NCBI RefSeq assembly: GCF_900406815.1
Contig: NZ_OVCN01000011.1
Span: 62,001 to 126,000 of the forward strand
Length of the DNA stretch: 64,000 bases
Direction of reading: 5' to 3'
From: Acinetobacter haemolyticus
GTDB lineage: Bacteria; Pseudomonadota; Gammaproteobacteria; Pseudomonadales; Moraxellaceae
The position numbers and the translations under genes are program-made. This document shows, one piece after another, positions 36,062 through 43,994 of the stretch (positions within the stretch are counted from its first letter, which is position 1; the number at the start of each line of letters is the position of its first letter). The notes below the pieces were generated by a model that saw only the letters and a list, made by a program, of their open reading frames with translations, made no database searches and had not been told where the DNA came from.

Positions 36062-36686
36062 TTGATGATCCTCCCGTATGTGGATTTAAATGCGCGAGAG
36101 CAACTCGGAGCCCCTGAATTGCACGGTGATAGTGTGTTTTTACACTACCTTCACTACAGTCCATAATTTGAGCAGTGGTCATCGTGTCGAAACCCTCCCA
36201 AGCTCTCAGCATAAATGCTTGTTGTTGGCGAACTGGTAACTGATGAATGGCTTCTTGAATTTCATCCATTGTGACTTCTTGATCAAGAAACTCAAATGGA
36301 TTCGGTGTAGATTCATCAATGATATCAGTAATTTCTTCATCATCATCTAAATTAATTTTTTTAAATAAAGAAAATGGATTTGCGCGGCGTGCTTCCTTAC
36401 GTCTCCAATCTTGTAGTTTATTATTAAGGATTGTATAGAACAGAGGGTACCATTCTTCAGTACTTTTATCTGCATATGATTTATGCAAAGAAATAAATGC
36501 TTCTTGCACTAAATCCATTGCGATCCCTTGTTGCCCTTGTGTAGCACTTTCCATCATTACAAGCGCACGACCAGTCACATCTTGCATAAAAAAACGAAGA
36601 CGTTGTTCAACAGTACTGGTATCAGTACTGTTGCCAGTTTGAGCCTGTTTCGGTGCTAAATCCATAGAGATGGAAAATCCTGTCAT
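36054..36686 (-). CDS. RNA polymerase ECF-type sigma factor
   Basis: A 210-aa sigma-70 family protein. Region 2 lies at about 25-95, with DLVQEAFISLHKSYADKS and YTILNNKLQDWRRKEARR (the -10 recognition helix area). An acidic linker (NLDDDEEITDIIDE) is followed by region 4 at about 140-200, with LPVRQQQAFMLRAWEGFDTMTTAQIMDCSEGSVKTHYHRAI (in part), a helix-turn-helix. It has no regions 1 or 3, as in ECF sigmas. GGTGGG lies 5 bp before the ATG. It leads a three-gene operon with a probable anti-sigma and a DUF3106 protein, so it may control an envelope response. The target genes are unknown. Confidence 0.88.
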   Translation of the reverse strand: MTGFSISMDLAPKQAQTGNSTDTSTVEQRLRFFMQDVTGRALVMMESATQGQQGIAMDLVQEAFISLHKSYADKSTEEWYPLFYTILNNKLQDWRRKEARRANPFSLFKKINLDDDEEITDIIDESTPNPFEFLDQEVTMDEIQEAIHQLPVRQQQAFMLRAWEGFDTMTTAQIMDCSEGSVKTHYHRAIQGLRVALAHLNPHTGGSSNE

Positions 36687-36823
36687 GGAAACCCACCATT
36701 ATTATCAATTCATTAATCATATAACGTTGAAAATGGTGGATGCGTTGACAACTTAAGCAATTATTTTTTGTAGTGTAATTGATTTTTCCAACAAAAAAAT
36801 CGGCTTTAATGTAATTTAACGTT

Positions 36824-37600
36824 TTATAGACGTTGACGGACCATCTCAAAAAAGCAGATTGAACCTGCGATTGCAACGTTTAAAGATTCTTGTCCCCCCG
36901 GTTGAGGAATTGTTACAGCTTGAGCATGTTCAAGTGCATACTCACTTGCACCTTGACCTTCATTCCCTAAAATCCATACGCATGGTTGGGTCAAATCTTT
37001 GGAATATAGACTCGTTGATCTATGTGAGCTGGTGACAAAAACAGGGATCTGAAATTTTGGAAGAATTTCATTGAGCTGAAAGTTTTCAAAACAATTCAAA
37101 CTAAAATGAGCACCCATGCCAGCTCTTAGCACTCTTGGAGACCAAAGTGTTGCAGAGCCTTGCGTACAAATGATTTGTTTGATATTGGCAGCAGCTGCTG
37201 AACGTAATAATGTCCCCACATTTCCAGGGTCTTGGATATTTTCCAAAATTAAGGTATCAACACCAAAGTCAATTGTTGATGCTGTTTTAGGTAGATCAAT
37301 AATGGCTAAGCAGGGAAGCGTCGTGCCTAGAGTGCTTAGATCTTTATAGAGTACTTCGCTAATCACAAAAACATGACCTTGATGTAGCTCCATCACTTTT
37401 TGTAGATCTGTATGTGCAAGCGCTTGTTCAGTTGTAAATAAAGAAAATATTTTTTTCTGTTGTAGCAACCATGCAATACAAAGATGACTACCTTCTAAAA
37501 CGGTTTGTTGATGTTTTTTTCGAGCACTATTGAGTTCAATTAAGCCACGCAAATGTTTAATTTTTGCATTGTCTTTTGATTCTAAAAAGATAACCGCCAT
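36824..37600 (-). CDS. TrmH/SpoU-family RNA 2'-O-methyltransferase
   Basis: A SAM-dependent methyltransferase for rRNA or tRNA ribose, 258 aa. It has an N-terminal RNA-binding substrate domain (about 1-90, with VIFLESKDNAKIKHLRGL) and a SPOUT knot domain. The three motifs are visible: NIQDPGNVGTLLRSAAA (motif 1), WILGNEGQGAS (motif 2) and IPQPGGQESLNVAIAGSICFFE (motif 3). It resembles RlmB/TsnR-like enzymes, but the target nucleotide cannot be read. It is downstream of fbp on the same strand with a 53-bp gap containing a hairpin. Confidence 0.9.
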   Translation of the reverse strand: MAVIFLESKDNAKIKHLRGLIELNSARKKHQQTVLEGSHLCIAWLLQQKKIFSLFTTEQALAHTDLQKVMELHQGHVFVISEVLYKDLSTLGTTLPCLAIIDLPKTASTIDFGVDTLILENIQDPGNVGTLLRSAAAANIKQIICTQGSATLWSPRVLRAGMGAHFSLNCFENFQLNEILPKFQIPVFVTSSHRSTSLYSKDLTQPCVWILGNEGQGASEYALEHAQAVTIPQPGGQESLNVAIAGSICFFEMVRQRL

Positions 37601-37617
37601 AAGAAGAACATCCGAGG

Positions 37618-37641
37618 GGGCATCAAGATGACATGATGCCC
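37618..37641. repeat. Hairpin between fbp and the RNA methyltransferase gene
   Basis: GGGCATCA-agatgaca-TGATGCCC, an 8-bp perfect stem without a T-run on either side. It could be a Rho-dependent pause or RNA-processing element; a terminator function is not supported. Confidence 0.45.
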
Positions 37642-37653
37642 GAAGTAATTAAG

Positions 37654-38628
37654 TTATGAATGATAGCTCGTTACACGTTGAACTTCATTTTTAGAACCAA
37701 TAATAACAGGTACACGCTGATGAAGCTCAGTTGGCTGGATTTCCATAATACGAACTCGACCTGTTGTAGAAGCACCACCAGCTTGTTCGATTAACATGCT
37801 CATCGGGTTGGCTTCATACATAAGACGTAAACGTCCTGCTTTTTTCGGATCTTTCAAATCATATGGGTAAAGGAAAATCCCACCACGACATAAGATACGA
37901 TGAATATCACCTACCATACATGCAACCCAGCGCATGTTGAAATCTTTTTCACGTACTGATGTTTTCCCTGCTAATAGCTCATCGATATAACGCTTTACAG
38001 GATTTTCCCAATGACGTTGATTTGATGCATTGATTGCAAACTCTTGAGTATCCGCTGACACTTGTACATTTTCAGTGGTCAATAAAAATGTCTGTGAGTT
38101 TGGATCTAAAGTAAAGAACACCACGCCTGCACCGACTGTAAGCGCCAACATGGTTGATGGACCATAAAGAACATAGCCTGCAGCGACTTGCTCGATACCA
38201 GCTTGCATAAAGTCGGCAGACTGAGTTACTGCATTTTTTGCGGGCAAGATCGAGAAGATCGTACCAACACACATATTAATATCGATGTTACTAGAGCCAT
38301 CTAGTGGATCAAATAACACTAAATATTTTCCATTTTCTTGAGCAGGGGTAAAATCGTCCAACTCTTCAGATGCTAACCCACCGACTTGAGGGTGTACTTT
38401 TAACGCATCGATTAAATAATCGTTAGAAATTACATCTAATTTCTTTTGAGTTTCACCTTGAACATTTTCATTGCCCGCACTTCCTAGAATTCCAGCTAAA
38501 GCGCCTTTTTGTAATGCTTGATCAATAGTCTTGCAGGTTTCAGCAATTGTTGCGATGACTTGAGCCAATTCTGGAGTCAAATTCCCATTTTGTTGTTCTA
38601 AATATTGAGACAAAGTTAGGTTTGACAT
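37654..38628 (-). CDS. fbp: Class I fructose-1,6-bisphosphatase
   Basis: This gluconeogenic enzyme removes the 1-phosphate of fructose 1,6-bisphosphate. It is 324 aa from the ATG at 38628, with GGAG about 10 bp upstream; a start five codons earlier would include the ribosome site. The metal-binding motif [12 protein letters not shown] covers 105-116. Further blocks are [26 protein letters not shown] and [28 protein letters not shown] (in part), all typical of class I. Acinetobacter grows mainly on acids and relies on gluconeogenesis. It diverges from a small acidic gene. Confidence 0.97.
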   Translation of the reverse strand: MSNLTLSQYLEQQNGNLTPELAQVIATIAETCKTIDQALQKGALAGILGSAGNENVQGETQKKLDVISNDYLIDALKVHPQVGGLASEELDDFTPAQENGKYLVLFDPLDGSSNIDINMCVGTIFSILPAKNAVTQSADFMQAGIEQVAAGYVLYGPSTMLALTVGAGVVFFTLDPNSQTFLLTTENVQVSADTQEFAINASNQRHWENPVKRYIDELLAGKTSVREKDFNMRWVACMVGDIHRILCRGGIFLYPYDLKDPKKAGRLRLMYEANPMSMLIEQAGGASTTGRVRIMEIQPTELHQRVPVIIGSKNEVQRVTSYHS

Positions 38629-38742
38629 TTTTAATAGCTCCAATTTAGCTGTGTCAGAAATGGATAAAAAAGAATGCGCCTATTCTAGATGAGATCGCTA
38701 TAAAATAAAAATTATCTTACTTTATTTATGTTGCTTTTATGA

Positions 38743-38770
38743 TTACAAGTATGGCATTACATGCTATGTT
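38743..38770 (+). promoter_or_regulatory. Possible promoter of the small acidic gene
   Basis: TTACAA (38743-38748), a 16-bp spacer, then TATGTT (38765-38770) preceded by TG (extended -10). It is located 35 bp upstream of the ATG at 38805. A moderate match only. Confidence 0.4.
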
Positions 38771-38804
38771 GATTGGATATTAAACAGGACGTTGGAGATC
38801 GAAA

Positions 38805-38993
38805 ATGTCAACTAAGACTTTTGAGGCAACACCTACTGCAGGTGAGCCAATTAATTTAGATGAAATTTCTAAAGAATGTGTCAAGGATGCTTGGAAAGAG
38901 TATGAGGCAAAGCCTGAATATAAAAAGTTTAATAAGCATGACTTGATAGAATCAATGCAACCTAACGATGATGATACCTCATCTCAAACATAA
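38805..38993 (+). CDS. Small acidic hypothetical protein
   Basis: A 62-aa soluble protein rich in Glu, Asp and Lys with no membrane segment or cysteine pair. It has one Cys (KECVKDAWKEYEAKPEYKKFNKHD, in part) and a polar C-terminus ending DDDTSSQT. A TTGGAG ribosome site precedes the ATG by 8 bp, and a terminator overlaps its stop, so it looks like a real, independently transcribed small gene. No family is recognised. Its single-gene unit between fbp and pal and its clear expression signals suggest a function worth testing. Confidence 0.75.
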   Translation: MSTKTFEATPTAGEPINLDEISKECVKDAWKEYEAKPEYKKFNKHDLIESMQPNDDDTSSQT

Positions 38994-39022
38994 AAAATGC
39001 TCACATGATGTGAGCATTTTTT
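38993..39022. terminator. Bidirectional terminator between the small acidic gene and pal
   Basis: AAAAATGCTCACAT / ATGTGAGCATTTTT stem with a minimal loop, and T-runs on both strands. It ends the small gene from the left and the tol-pal operon from the right. Confidence 0.9.
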
Positions 39023-39033
39023 ATTAAACTTAT

Positions 39034-39597
39034 TTATCTTAATAAAGGTGGCACAGCTTCGTAGTTGATCTCAACACGACGGTTTTCTTTCCAAGCTGCT
39101 TCGTTGTGACCTGGGTTTACAGGAGCTTCTTTACCATAGCTAACTGCTTCAAGCTGCTGAGGATTTACACCGTTTGTTACTAAGAAGCTTTCAACTGCTT
39201 TTGCACGACGCTCGCCTAATGCCATGTTGTATTCACGGGTACCGCGTTCATCGGTATGTCCAGTCAAAGCTACACGTGAATTTGCATTTGCAACTAAGAA
39301 CTGCGCATGTGCTTGTAATGTTTGGTAGTCTTCGTTAGATAACTCACTGCTGTCATAGTCAAAATGAACAACGCGTTTCGCCAAGAATGCTTTATTTGCA
39401 GCAGTCACCCCTTTTGCAGATGCACCAGCTAAGTTTTGTGCATTTAAGGCTGCATCTTCGCTCAAACCTTCAGTACTTACTGTCGTACCTGTTGGTGTAT
39501 TTCCTGCACTAATGTCTGTTGCTGGTTTACGGCTTGCACAACCAGTAAATACTAGCGTTGCAGCAATGAGTGGAAGGCTAAGATATTTCATATTCAT
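39034..39597 (-). CDS. pal: Peptidoglycan-associated lipoprotein Pal
   Basis: An outer-membrane lipoprotein that binds peptidoglycan and TolB. It is 187 aa from the ATG at 39597, which has GGAG upstream; a TTG four codons earlier covers the ribosome site. The signal peptide ends in the lipobox LVFTGC (Cys about 20). The OmpA-like domain (about 80-185) contains VHFDYDSSEL, LTGHTDERGTREYNMALGERRA and the DAP-binding Asp/Arg residues in that block. It is last in the tolQRAB-pal order and is followed by a terminator. Confidence 0.97.
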   Translation of the reverse strand: MNMKYLSLPLIAATLVFTGCASRKPATDISAGNTPTGTTVSTEGLSEDAALNAQNLAGASAKGVTAANKAFLAKRVVHFDYDSSELSNEDYQTLQAHAQFLVANANSRVALTGHTDERGTREYNMALGERRAKAVESFLVTNGVNPQQLEAVSYGKEAPVNPGHNEAAWKENRRVEINYEAVPPLLR

Positions 39598-39619
39598 GTG
39601 ATTCTCCAATCAAGTAAAT

Positions 39620-40903
39620 TTATTTTGGTGCCCAAGCCGGTTCACGAACTTCACCTTGCTCGCTTGGTAAATTCATACGGAAACGACCATCAGTAGACAT
39701 GATTGAAAGCAAGCCACGATTACCTTCGCGTGTTGCATAAACAACCATTTGACCATTTGGTGAGAAGCTTGGTGATTCATCTAAGCTGGTTGGGGTTAAG
39801 ATATTTGTAATCCCTGTATTAATATCTTGGAGTGCAACTTTATAACTACTTCCACTTGGGCGATGTACTAGAGCGAGTCTTTTTCCGTCCGCACTCAAGG
39901 TCCCACGTGCATTGAAAGCACCGCGGAAGGTGAGCCGTCGTACTGATTTATCTGCAAAGGTATAGCGATAAATTTGTGGAGAACCACCGCGATCAGACGT
40001 GAAAATAAATGATTTACCATCTGGCGAATAACGTGCTTCAGTATCAATCGCAGTATCATTGGTCATGCGCTGTACTTGACGTGTATTCAAATTCATTTGG
40101 TAAATTTCAGGATTACCATGCATCGATGCTGTAAATAACATCGATTGACCATCAGGTGAGAAGCTCGGCGCACCATTTAAGCCTCTAAAGCTTGCAAGTA
40201 CTTCACGTTGACCAGTCGCTAGATCTTGCAAATAAATGGCTGGACGCTTGGTTTCAAACGAAACATAAGCAATTTTCTTCGCATCAGGCGTCCAAGTTGG
40301 GGAGAGGATAGGATCACGTGATGAAAGTACGGTTTTCGGTTGTTCACCATCGGTGTCCGCAATTTGTAAGGTGTAACGCTGTGCGGGATTTGCTTGATTA
40401 CGGAGTACATAAGCAATACGACCACTAAAGTCACCGGGGATGCCTGTCAGAGCTTGATAGATAGCATCACTGATCATATGCCCAGCTTGACGTACACGAC
40501 CAGCAGGGACAGTCAAAACCTCATTGAGTAAGTATTGTTGTTTTTGTACATCGTAAAGCTGATAGTGGATTTCAAAAGTATTGGCATTTATAGCCTTACT
40601 TTGACCAACCACAACATATGGAACACCCGCATTTTGCCAATCACTTGCCTGAATCTGATTCATACTGGCAGTTGCAGGTAAATTCTGTGACGCACTGGTA
40701 AAACGACCAGAGCGATTCAGATCGCTCTCGACAATTGGATAGATCGCATTGTCATTTGTAAATGGGACAATAGCGATTTTTGGCGCTTTTTCGGGTGCTT
40801 TTGCAATCTCCAATTGAAGCTGCGCAAAAGTTGTCATCGGAATAGTAGTACTAATTGCAGTAAAAACGGCAATTGCGATGAGATGCTTACGAGTCTTTTC
40901 CAT
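39620..40903 (-). CDS. tolB: Tol-Pal system periplasmic protein TolB
   Basis: A periplasmic beta-propeller that links Pal and TolA and releases Pal from peptidoglycan. It is 427 aa with a signal peptide (about 1-27, ending TTFAQ). The N-terminal domain (about 30-165) has IAIVPFTND. The propeller (about 170-425) shows repeated blades ending in S/DPxWSPDG-like patterns: SPTWTPDAKKIAYVSF, APSFSPDGQSMLFTAS, EARYSPDGKSFIFTSDRGG. It lies between tolA and pal on the same strand; the gap after tolA is 99 bp. Confidence 0.96.
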   Translation of the reverse strand: MEKTRKHLIAIAVFTAISTTIPMTTFAQLQLEIAKAPEKAPKIAIVPFTNDNAIYPIVESDLNRSGRFTSASQNLPATASMNQIQASDWQNAGVPYVVVGQSKAINANTFEIHYQLYDVQKQQYLLNEVLTVPAGRVRQAGHMISDAIYQALTGIPGDFSGRIAYVLRNQANPAQRYTLQIADTDGEQPKTVLSSRDPILSPTWTPDAKKIAYVSFETKRPAIYLQDLATGQREVLASFRGLNGAPSFSPDGQSMLFTASMHGNPEIYQMNLNTRQVQRMTNDTAIDTEARYSPDGKSFIFTSDRGGSPQIYRYTFADKSVRRLTFRGAFNARGTLSADGKRLALVHRPSGSSYKVALQDINTGITNILTPTSLDESPSFSPNGQMVVYATREGNRGLLSIMSTDGRFRMNLPSEQGEVREPAWAPK

Positions 40904-41002
40904 AGTTACAATTACTTGCTCTCGTTTTTTTGTGGCTGTTGATTATTTAACATAGTTACATGCTTTGTGCTATTACAAGCATGTAACGTTAACCATTTAT
41001 TA

Positions 41003-42259
41003 CTATTTTGCTGTGAAATTTGAAGTAAAACTTCGAGCTTCACGTCTTGCATCTGGATCTTCTGGCATCGGATAAGGAGCTGCTGCCCGTATCGCTGCTT
41101 CAACACTGGCTTTAACATCAGGATCACTTGCTGTCACAACAACAGATAAGACCGCACCGTTATCACTTAATGTTACCCGGGCACTAGCTCTTTGGCCTGA
41201 TGAACCTAATGGCATAGTCCAAGCACGGTAAATTTTCTGTTCGAAATCACGTTTAGCTGTTGAGGCAATACGTCTAGATTCAGCTCTTTTCTGTGCTGCC
41301 TCTTGTTCCGCCTGTTTTGCAGCAGCAGCTTTCGCGTCTGCCTCGGCTTTTGCTTTGGCATCTGCCTCGGCTTTGCGTTTAGCATCTGCTTCGGCTTTTG
41401 CTTTAGCATCCGCTTCGGCTTTGCGCTTAGCATCTGCCTCGGCTTTTGCTTTAGCATCCGCTTCGGCTTTGCGCTTAGCATCTGCCTCGGCTTTTGCTTT
41501 GGCATCTGCTTCGGCTTTGCGCTTAGCATCTGCTTCGGCTTTTGCTTTGGCATCTGCTTCAGCTCTACGTTTAGCATCTGCGGCAGCTTTTGCTTTGGCA
41601 TCTGCTTCGGCTTTGCGCTTAGCATCTGCCTCGGCTTTGCGTTTAGCATCTGCTTCGGCTTTTGCTTTGGCATCTGCTTCAGCTCTACGTTTAGCATCTG
41701 CGGCAGCTTTTGCTTTGGCATCTGCTTCGGCTTTGCGTTTAGCATCTGCTTCGGCTTTGCGTTTAGCATCTGCTTCGGCTTTTGCTTTGGCATCTGCTTC
41801 AGCTATACGTTTAGCATCTGCGGCAGCTTTTGCTTTGGCATCTGCTTCGGCTTTTGCTTTAGCATCCGCTTCGGCTTTGCGCTTAGCATCTGCCTCGGCT
41901 TGACGTTCTTGAGCAGCTAGTTTTTCTTGTTGGATTTGTTCTGCCTTCTGTTTTTCAGCTGCAAGCTGTTGTTCAGTCGGCTGTGATGGCGTTGCTGGTA
42001 AATTTTGTGGCAACGTTTCATCTACAATAGGGCTTTGAATCTCTTCGGCTTGATTTTCAGCTGTGGTTTCATAATCGATTGTTTGAGGTAAGTCATCTGG
42101 ATTGACCAAAATCGTTTTTACTTTTTTTGGTTGCTCAAGAGGTTTGCTCATACCTAAGTACAACAAGCCAACAATAGCCACAGCATGAATACCTAGCGTA
42201 AAAGCTAGTGCGATCGCATTTTGTTTTTCTTTAAAAGGCGGCTTTTGGAATTTTTTCAT
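41003..42259 (-). CDS. tolA: Cell envelope protein TolA with a long KAEADAK repeat helix
   Basis: TolA spans from the inner membrane to the outer membrane and couples TolQR energy to TolB/Pal. It is 418 aa. An N-terminal membrane segment (about 15-36) includes the family's conserved His (LGIHAVAIV). A very long helical domain (about 100-320) is made largely of octapeptides such as RKAEADAK and AKAEADAK (about 121-310). The C-terminal TolAIII-like domain (about 323-418) has RAWTMPLGSSGQRASARVTL and ends EARSFTSNF. The repeats are near-identical at DNA level, so the length may vary between strains. It is placed between tolR and tolB. Confidence 0.95.
   Translation of the reverse strand: MKKFQKPPFKEKQNAIALAFTLGIHAVAIVGLLYLGMSKPLEQPKKVKTILVNPDDLPQTIDYETTAENQAEEIQSPIVDETLPQNLPATPSQPTEQQLAAEKQKAEQIQQEKLAAQERQAEADAKRKAEADAKAKAEADAKAKAAADAKRIAEADAKAKAEADAKRKAEADAKRKAEADAKAKAAADAKRRAEADAKAKAEADAKRKAEADAKRKAEADAKAKAAADAKRRAEADAKAKAEADAKRKAEADAKAKAEADAKRKAEADAKAKAEADAKRKAEADAKAKAEADAKRKAEADAKAKAEADAKAAAAKQAEQEAAQKRAESRRIASTAKRDFEQKIYRAWTMPLGSSGQRASARVTLSDNGAVLSVVVTASDPDVKASVEAAIRAAAPYPMPEDPDARREARSFTSNFTAK
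41330..41899 (-). repeat. Nested tandem repeat within tolA (24-bp units, 120-bp super-units)
   Basis: About 24 copies of a 24-bp unit encode K/R-K-A-E-A-D-A-K. On top of this, 41521-41640, 41641-41760 and 41761 to about 41850 are almost identical 120-bp blocks of five units each, differing at a few positions. This nesting indicates recent duplication of multi-unit blocks. Confidence 0.92.
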
Positions 42260-42262
42260 AGT

Positions 42263-42715
42263 TTATTCTAACGGCTTAGTCAGCAGGCCTACTTCAGTTA
42301 GACCCGCATTTTGTAAACTTGCCATTAGAGCAATCACATCACCATAAGGACGTGATTGATCACCATTTACCAAAACGGTCAGCGTTTTATTTTCTTGCTC
42401 GGCTTGGGTTTGAGCATCATTTAGAATACTTTCTAACTCTTGAAATGACAGAACCTGATTTTTATCATGCTCTTTATATTCTAAATAAATATTGCCATTG
42501 CTACCGAGGGTAACGATTGGTGGTCGCTCTTTTGACTCAATTGGATTGTTATTGGCTTGTGGCAAATCAACCTTGATTCCACTGGTAATCATCGGTGCTG
42601 TAACCATAAAAATGACTAACAGCACAAGCATGACGTCAATATAAGGAACGACATTCATATCGCTTTTGAGCGGCTTTTTGATGCGTTCAAAACGCCCTGA
42701 TCGTTGAATCGCCAT
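42263..42715 (-). CDS. tolR: Tol-Pal system protein TolR (ExbD family)
   Basis: An inner-membrane partner of TolQ, forming the proton-driven motor that energises TolA. It is 150 aa with one membrane segment (about 24-44). The motor aspartate lies in MNVVPYIDVMLVLLVIFM (Asp about 27), the conserved ExbD/TolR position. The periplasmic part has VTLGSNGNIYLEYKEHDK and VLVNGDQSRPYGDVIALMASLQNAG (in part). It overlaps tolQ by one base and lies 3 bp before tolA. Confidence 0.96.
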   Translation of the reverse strand: MAIQRSGRFERIKKPLKSDMNVVPYIDVMLVLLVIFMVTAPMITSGIKVDLPQANNNPIESKERPPIVTLGSNGNIYLEYKEHDKNQVLSFQELESILNDAQTQAEQENKTLTVLVNGDQSRPYGDVIALMASLQNAGLTEVGLLTKPLE

Positions 42716-43413
42716 TATGCATCTTCCTGAGCCGTTCCAATCGATTGACGTTGTAACAGCGCCACCATTTCTTCCGCAAAAAGAGCACGATCTGAATAGA
42801 TAGCTTCACCTTTCGCTGTAAAATGGTTAAATGCAAGTACTGCTGGAATCGCAGCAAATAGACCAATTGCAGTTGCAATTAATGCTTCTGCGATTCCTGG
42901 GGCAACAGTGGCCAAAGTCACTTGATCAACTGCAGCAAGACCAATAAAGGCATTCATGATGCCCCAAACGGTACCGAATAAACCAATGTATGGAGCGACA
43001 GAACCAATGCTTGCTAATATGCCTAGGTTTTGCTCTAAGCCGCCTTGTTCACGGCTTAAACCAACGCGCAACATACGTTCAGTACCTTCAATGGTTTGAG
43101 CTGTGTCAGCTTTGCGTTTTTTAAGTTTAAAGAACTCAGATAAACCTTGATAAAAAACATCTTCTAAACCGTTACGTTTAGAGTTCAATTGGGCATTGTT
43201 ATATAGGGTATTTAGCTCAGCACCAGACCAGAACATTTTTTGAAAATGCTCATCATCTTGCCCCGTTTTTTTAAAGCTCATATGCAATTTAGCAATCACA
43301 TACCAACTATAGATTGAGGCAAGTAATAAGATCAGCATGACCAGTTGTACAACAGGGCTTGCTTGTAAAATAAGGTCAGAAATGTGCATTGAAGATTCTA
43401 AATTAGTTGCCAT
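42715..43413 (-). CDS. tolQ: Tol-Pal system protein TolQ
   Basis: An inner-membrane MotA/ExbB-family channel subunit, 232 aa. The three membrane segments are at about 15-37, 140-160 and 175-195. The family block GLFGTVWGIMNAFIGLA and the proton-path Thr/Ala-rich ATVAPGIAEALIATAIGLFAAIPAV (in part) are present. With TolR it uses the proton gradient to drive TolA during cell division. It follows ybgC after 19 bp and overlaps tolR by one base. Confidence 0.96.
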   Translation of the reverse strand: MATNLESSMHISDLILQASPVVQLVMLILLLASIYSWYVIAKLHMSFKKTGQDDEHFQKMFWSGAELNTLYNNAQLNSKRNGLEDVFYQGLSEFFKLKKRKADTAQTIEGTERMLRVGLSREQGGLEQNLGILASIGSVAPYIGLFGTVWGIMNAFIGLAAVDQVTLATVAPGIAEALIATAIGLFAAIPAVLAFNHFTAKGEAIYSDRALFAEEMVALLQRQSIGTAQEDA

Positions 43414-43432
43414 AAGTCACTGTGCCAAAAGT

Positions 43433-43846
43433 TTATTTTTCGTCCTGTGCTAATTCTTTTTGAATCAGATCACGAATTTCTTGAGGAAGGCGTCGAGGCA
43501 TCAATTCTTTGTTTAGACATGCCAACACAACCTCACCAGAAGCCAGCAAGATTTCACCACGATATATATTCTGTTGCAATACAAAAGATGCAGCTTTACA
43601 CGAAATAACACGCGCTGTAACGGTAATCAAATCATCCATTAATATAGGGCGTACATATTTGACTTGAATTTGGTGTACGACGAAGTTGTAGTCCTGTTGA
43701 TGCCAGTAGTGATCTACGCCGGCTGCACGCAACCATTCGGTACGCGCTCGTTCCATGAAGCGAATATGATTGGCATGGTAGACGATACCGCCTGCATCTG
43801 TATCTTCAATATATACACGGATATTAAATTCAAAATGATTTGCCAT
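43433..43846 (-). CDS. ybgC: Tol-Pal associated acyl-CoA thioesterase YbgC
   Basis: A hot-dog fold thioesterase, 137 aa. YIEDTDAGGIVYHANHIRFMERAR (in part) contains the catalytic Asp17 in the DTDAxGxVYHxxY-like motif; an H-I-R replaces the more common N-Y-L after HAN. YbgC acts on acyl-CoA and is linked to phospholipid metabolism, although its exact role with Tol-Pal is unclear. It is the first gene of the ybgC-tolQRAB-pal series. An unrelated lipoprotein gene lies between it and ruvB. Confidence 0.94.
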   Translation of the reverse strand: MANHFEFNIRVYIEDTDAGGIVYHANHIRFMERARTEWLRAAGVDHYWHQQDYNFVVHQIQVKYVRPILMDDLITVTARVISCKAASFVLQQNIYRGEILLASGEVVLACLNKELMPRRLPQEIRDLIQKELAQDEK

Positions 43847-43944
43847 GTCCTTTAACCTATTTCAGTATGTTTCGGGCGATGGTGGAATGATAGGGTTTCG
43901 AGCTAGCGATGGAAATAGTAATAAATAACATATTGGTGACGAAG

Positions 43945-43972
43945 GGAAAAATAAAGCCCTGTGAAAGAGCTT
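43945..43972 (-). terminator. Possible terminator after the lipoprotein gene
   Basis: Reading the minus strand, AAGCTC-tttcaca-GGGCTT (one G-T pair) is followed by TATTTTTCC. It is 23 bp after the lipoprotein stop and would separate it from ybgC. Confidence 0.55.
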
Positions 43973-43994
43973 ATTCGGATAAAGTGATAATTGC

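Noticed and set aside
40912..41127. A 71-aa frame on the minus strand overlapping the 3' end of tolA.
   Set aside because: It overlaps the TolA C-terminal domain in another frame and lacks a ribosome site and any recognisable domain.
41330..41899. Array-like regular repeat that could be mistaken for CRISPR.
   Set aside because: The units are contiguous 24-bp coding repeats without spacers, in frame with tolA. No cas genes are present.
41303..41920. Two long open frames on the plus strand opposite tolA (41303-41920 and 41355-41903), very rich in Phe/Cys/Gly or Ala/Ser/Leu.
   Set aside because: They are a product of the repeated 24-bp unit, which stays open in every frame. There is no ribosome site or independent conservation signal, and tolA on the other strand is a well-known gene.
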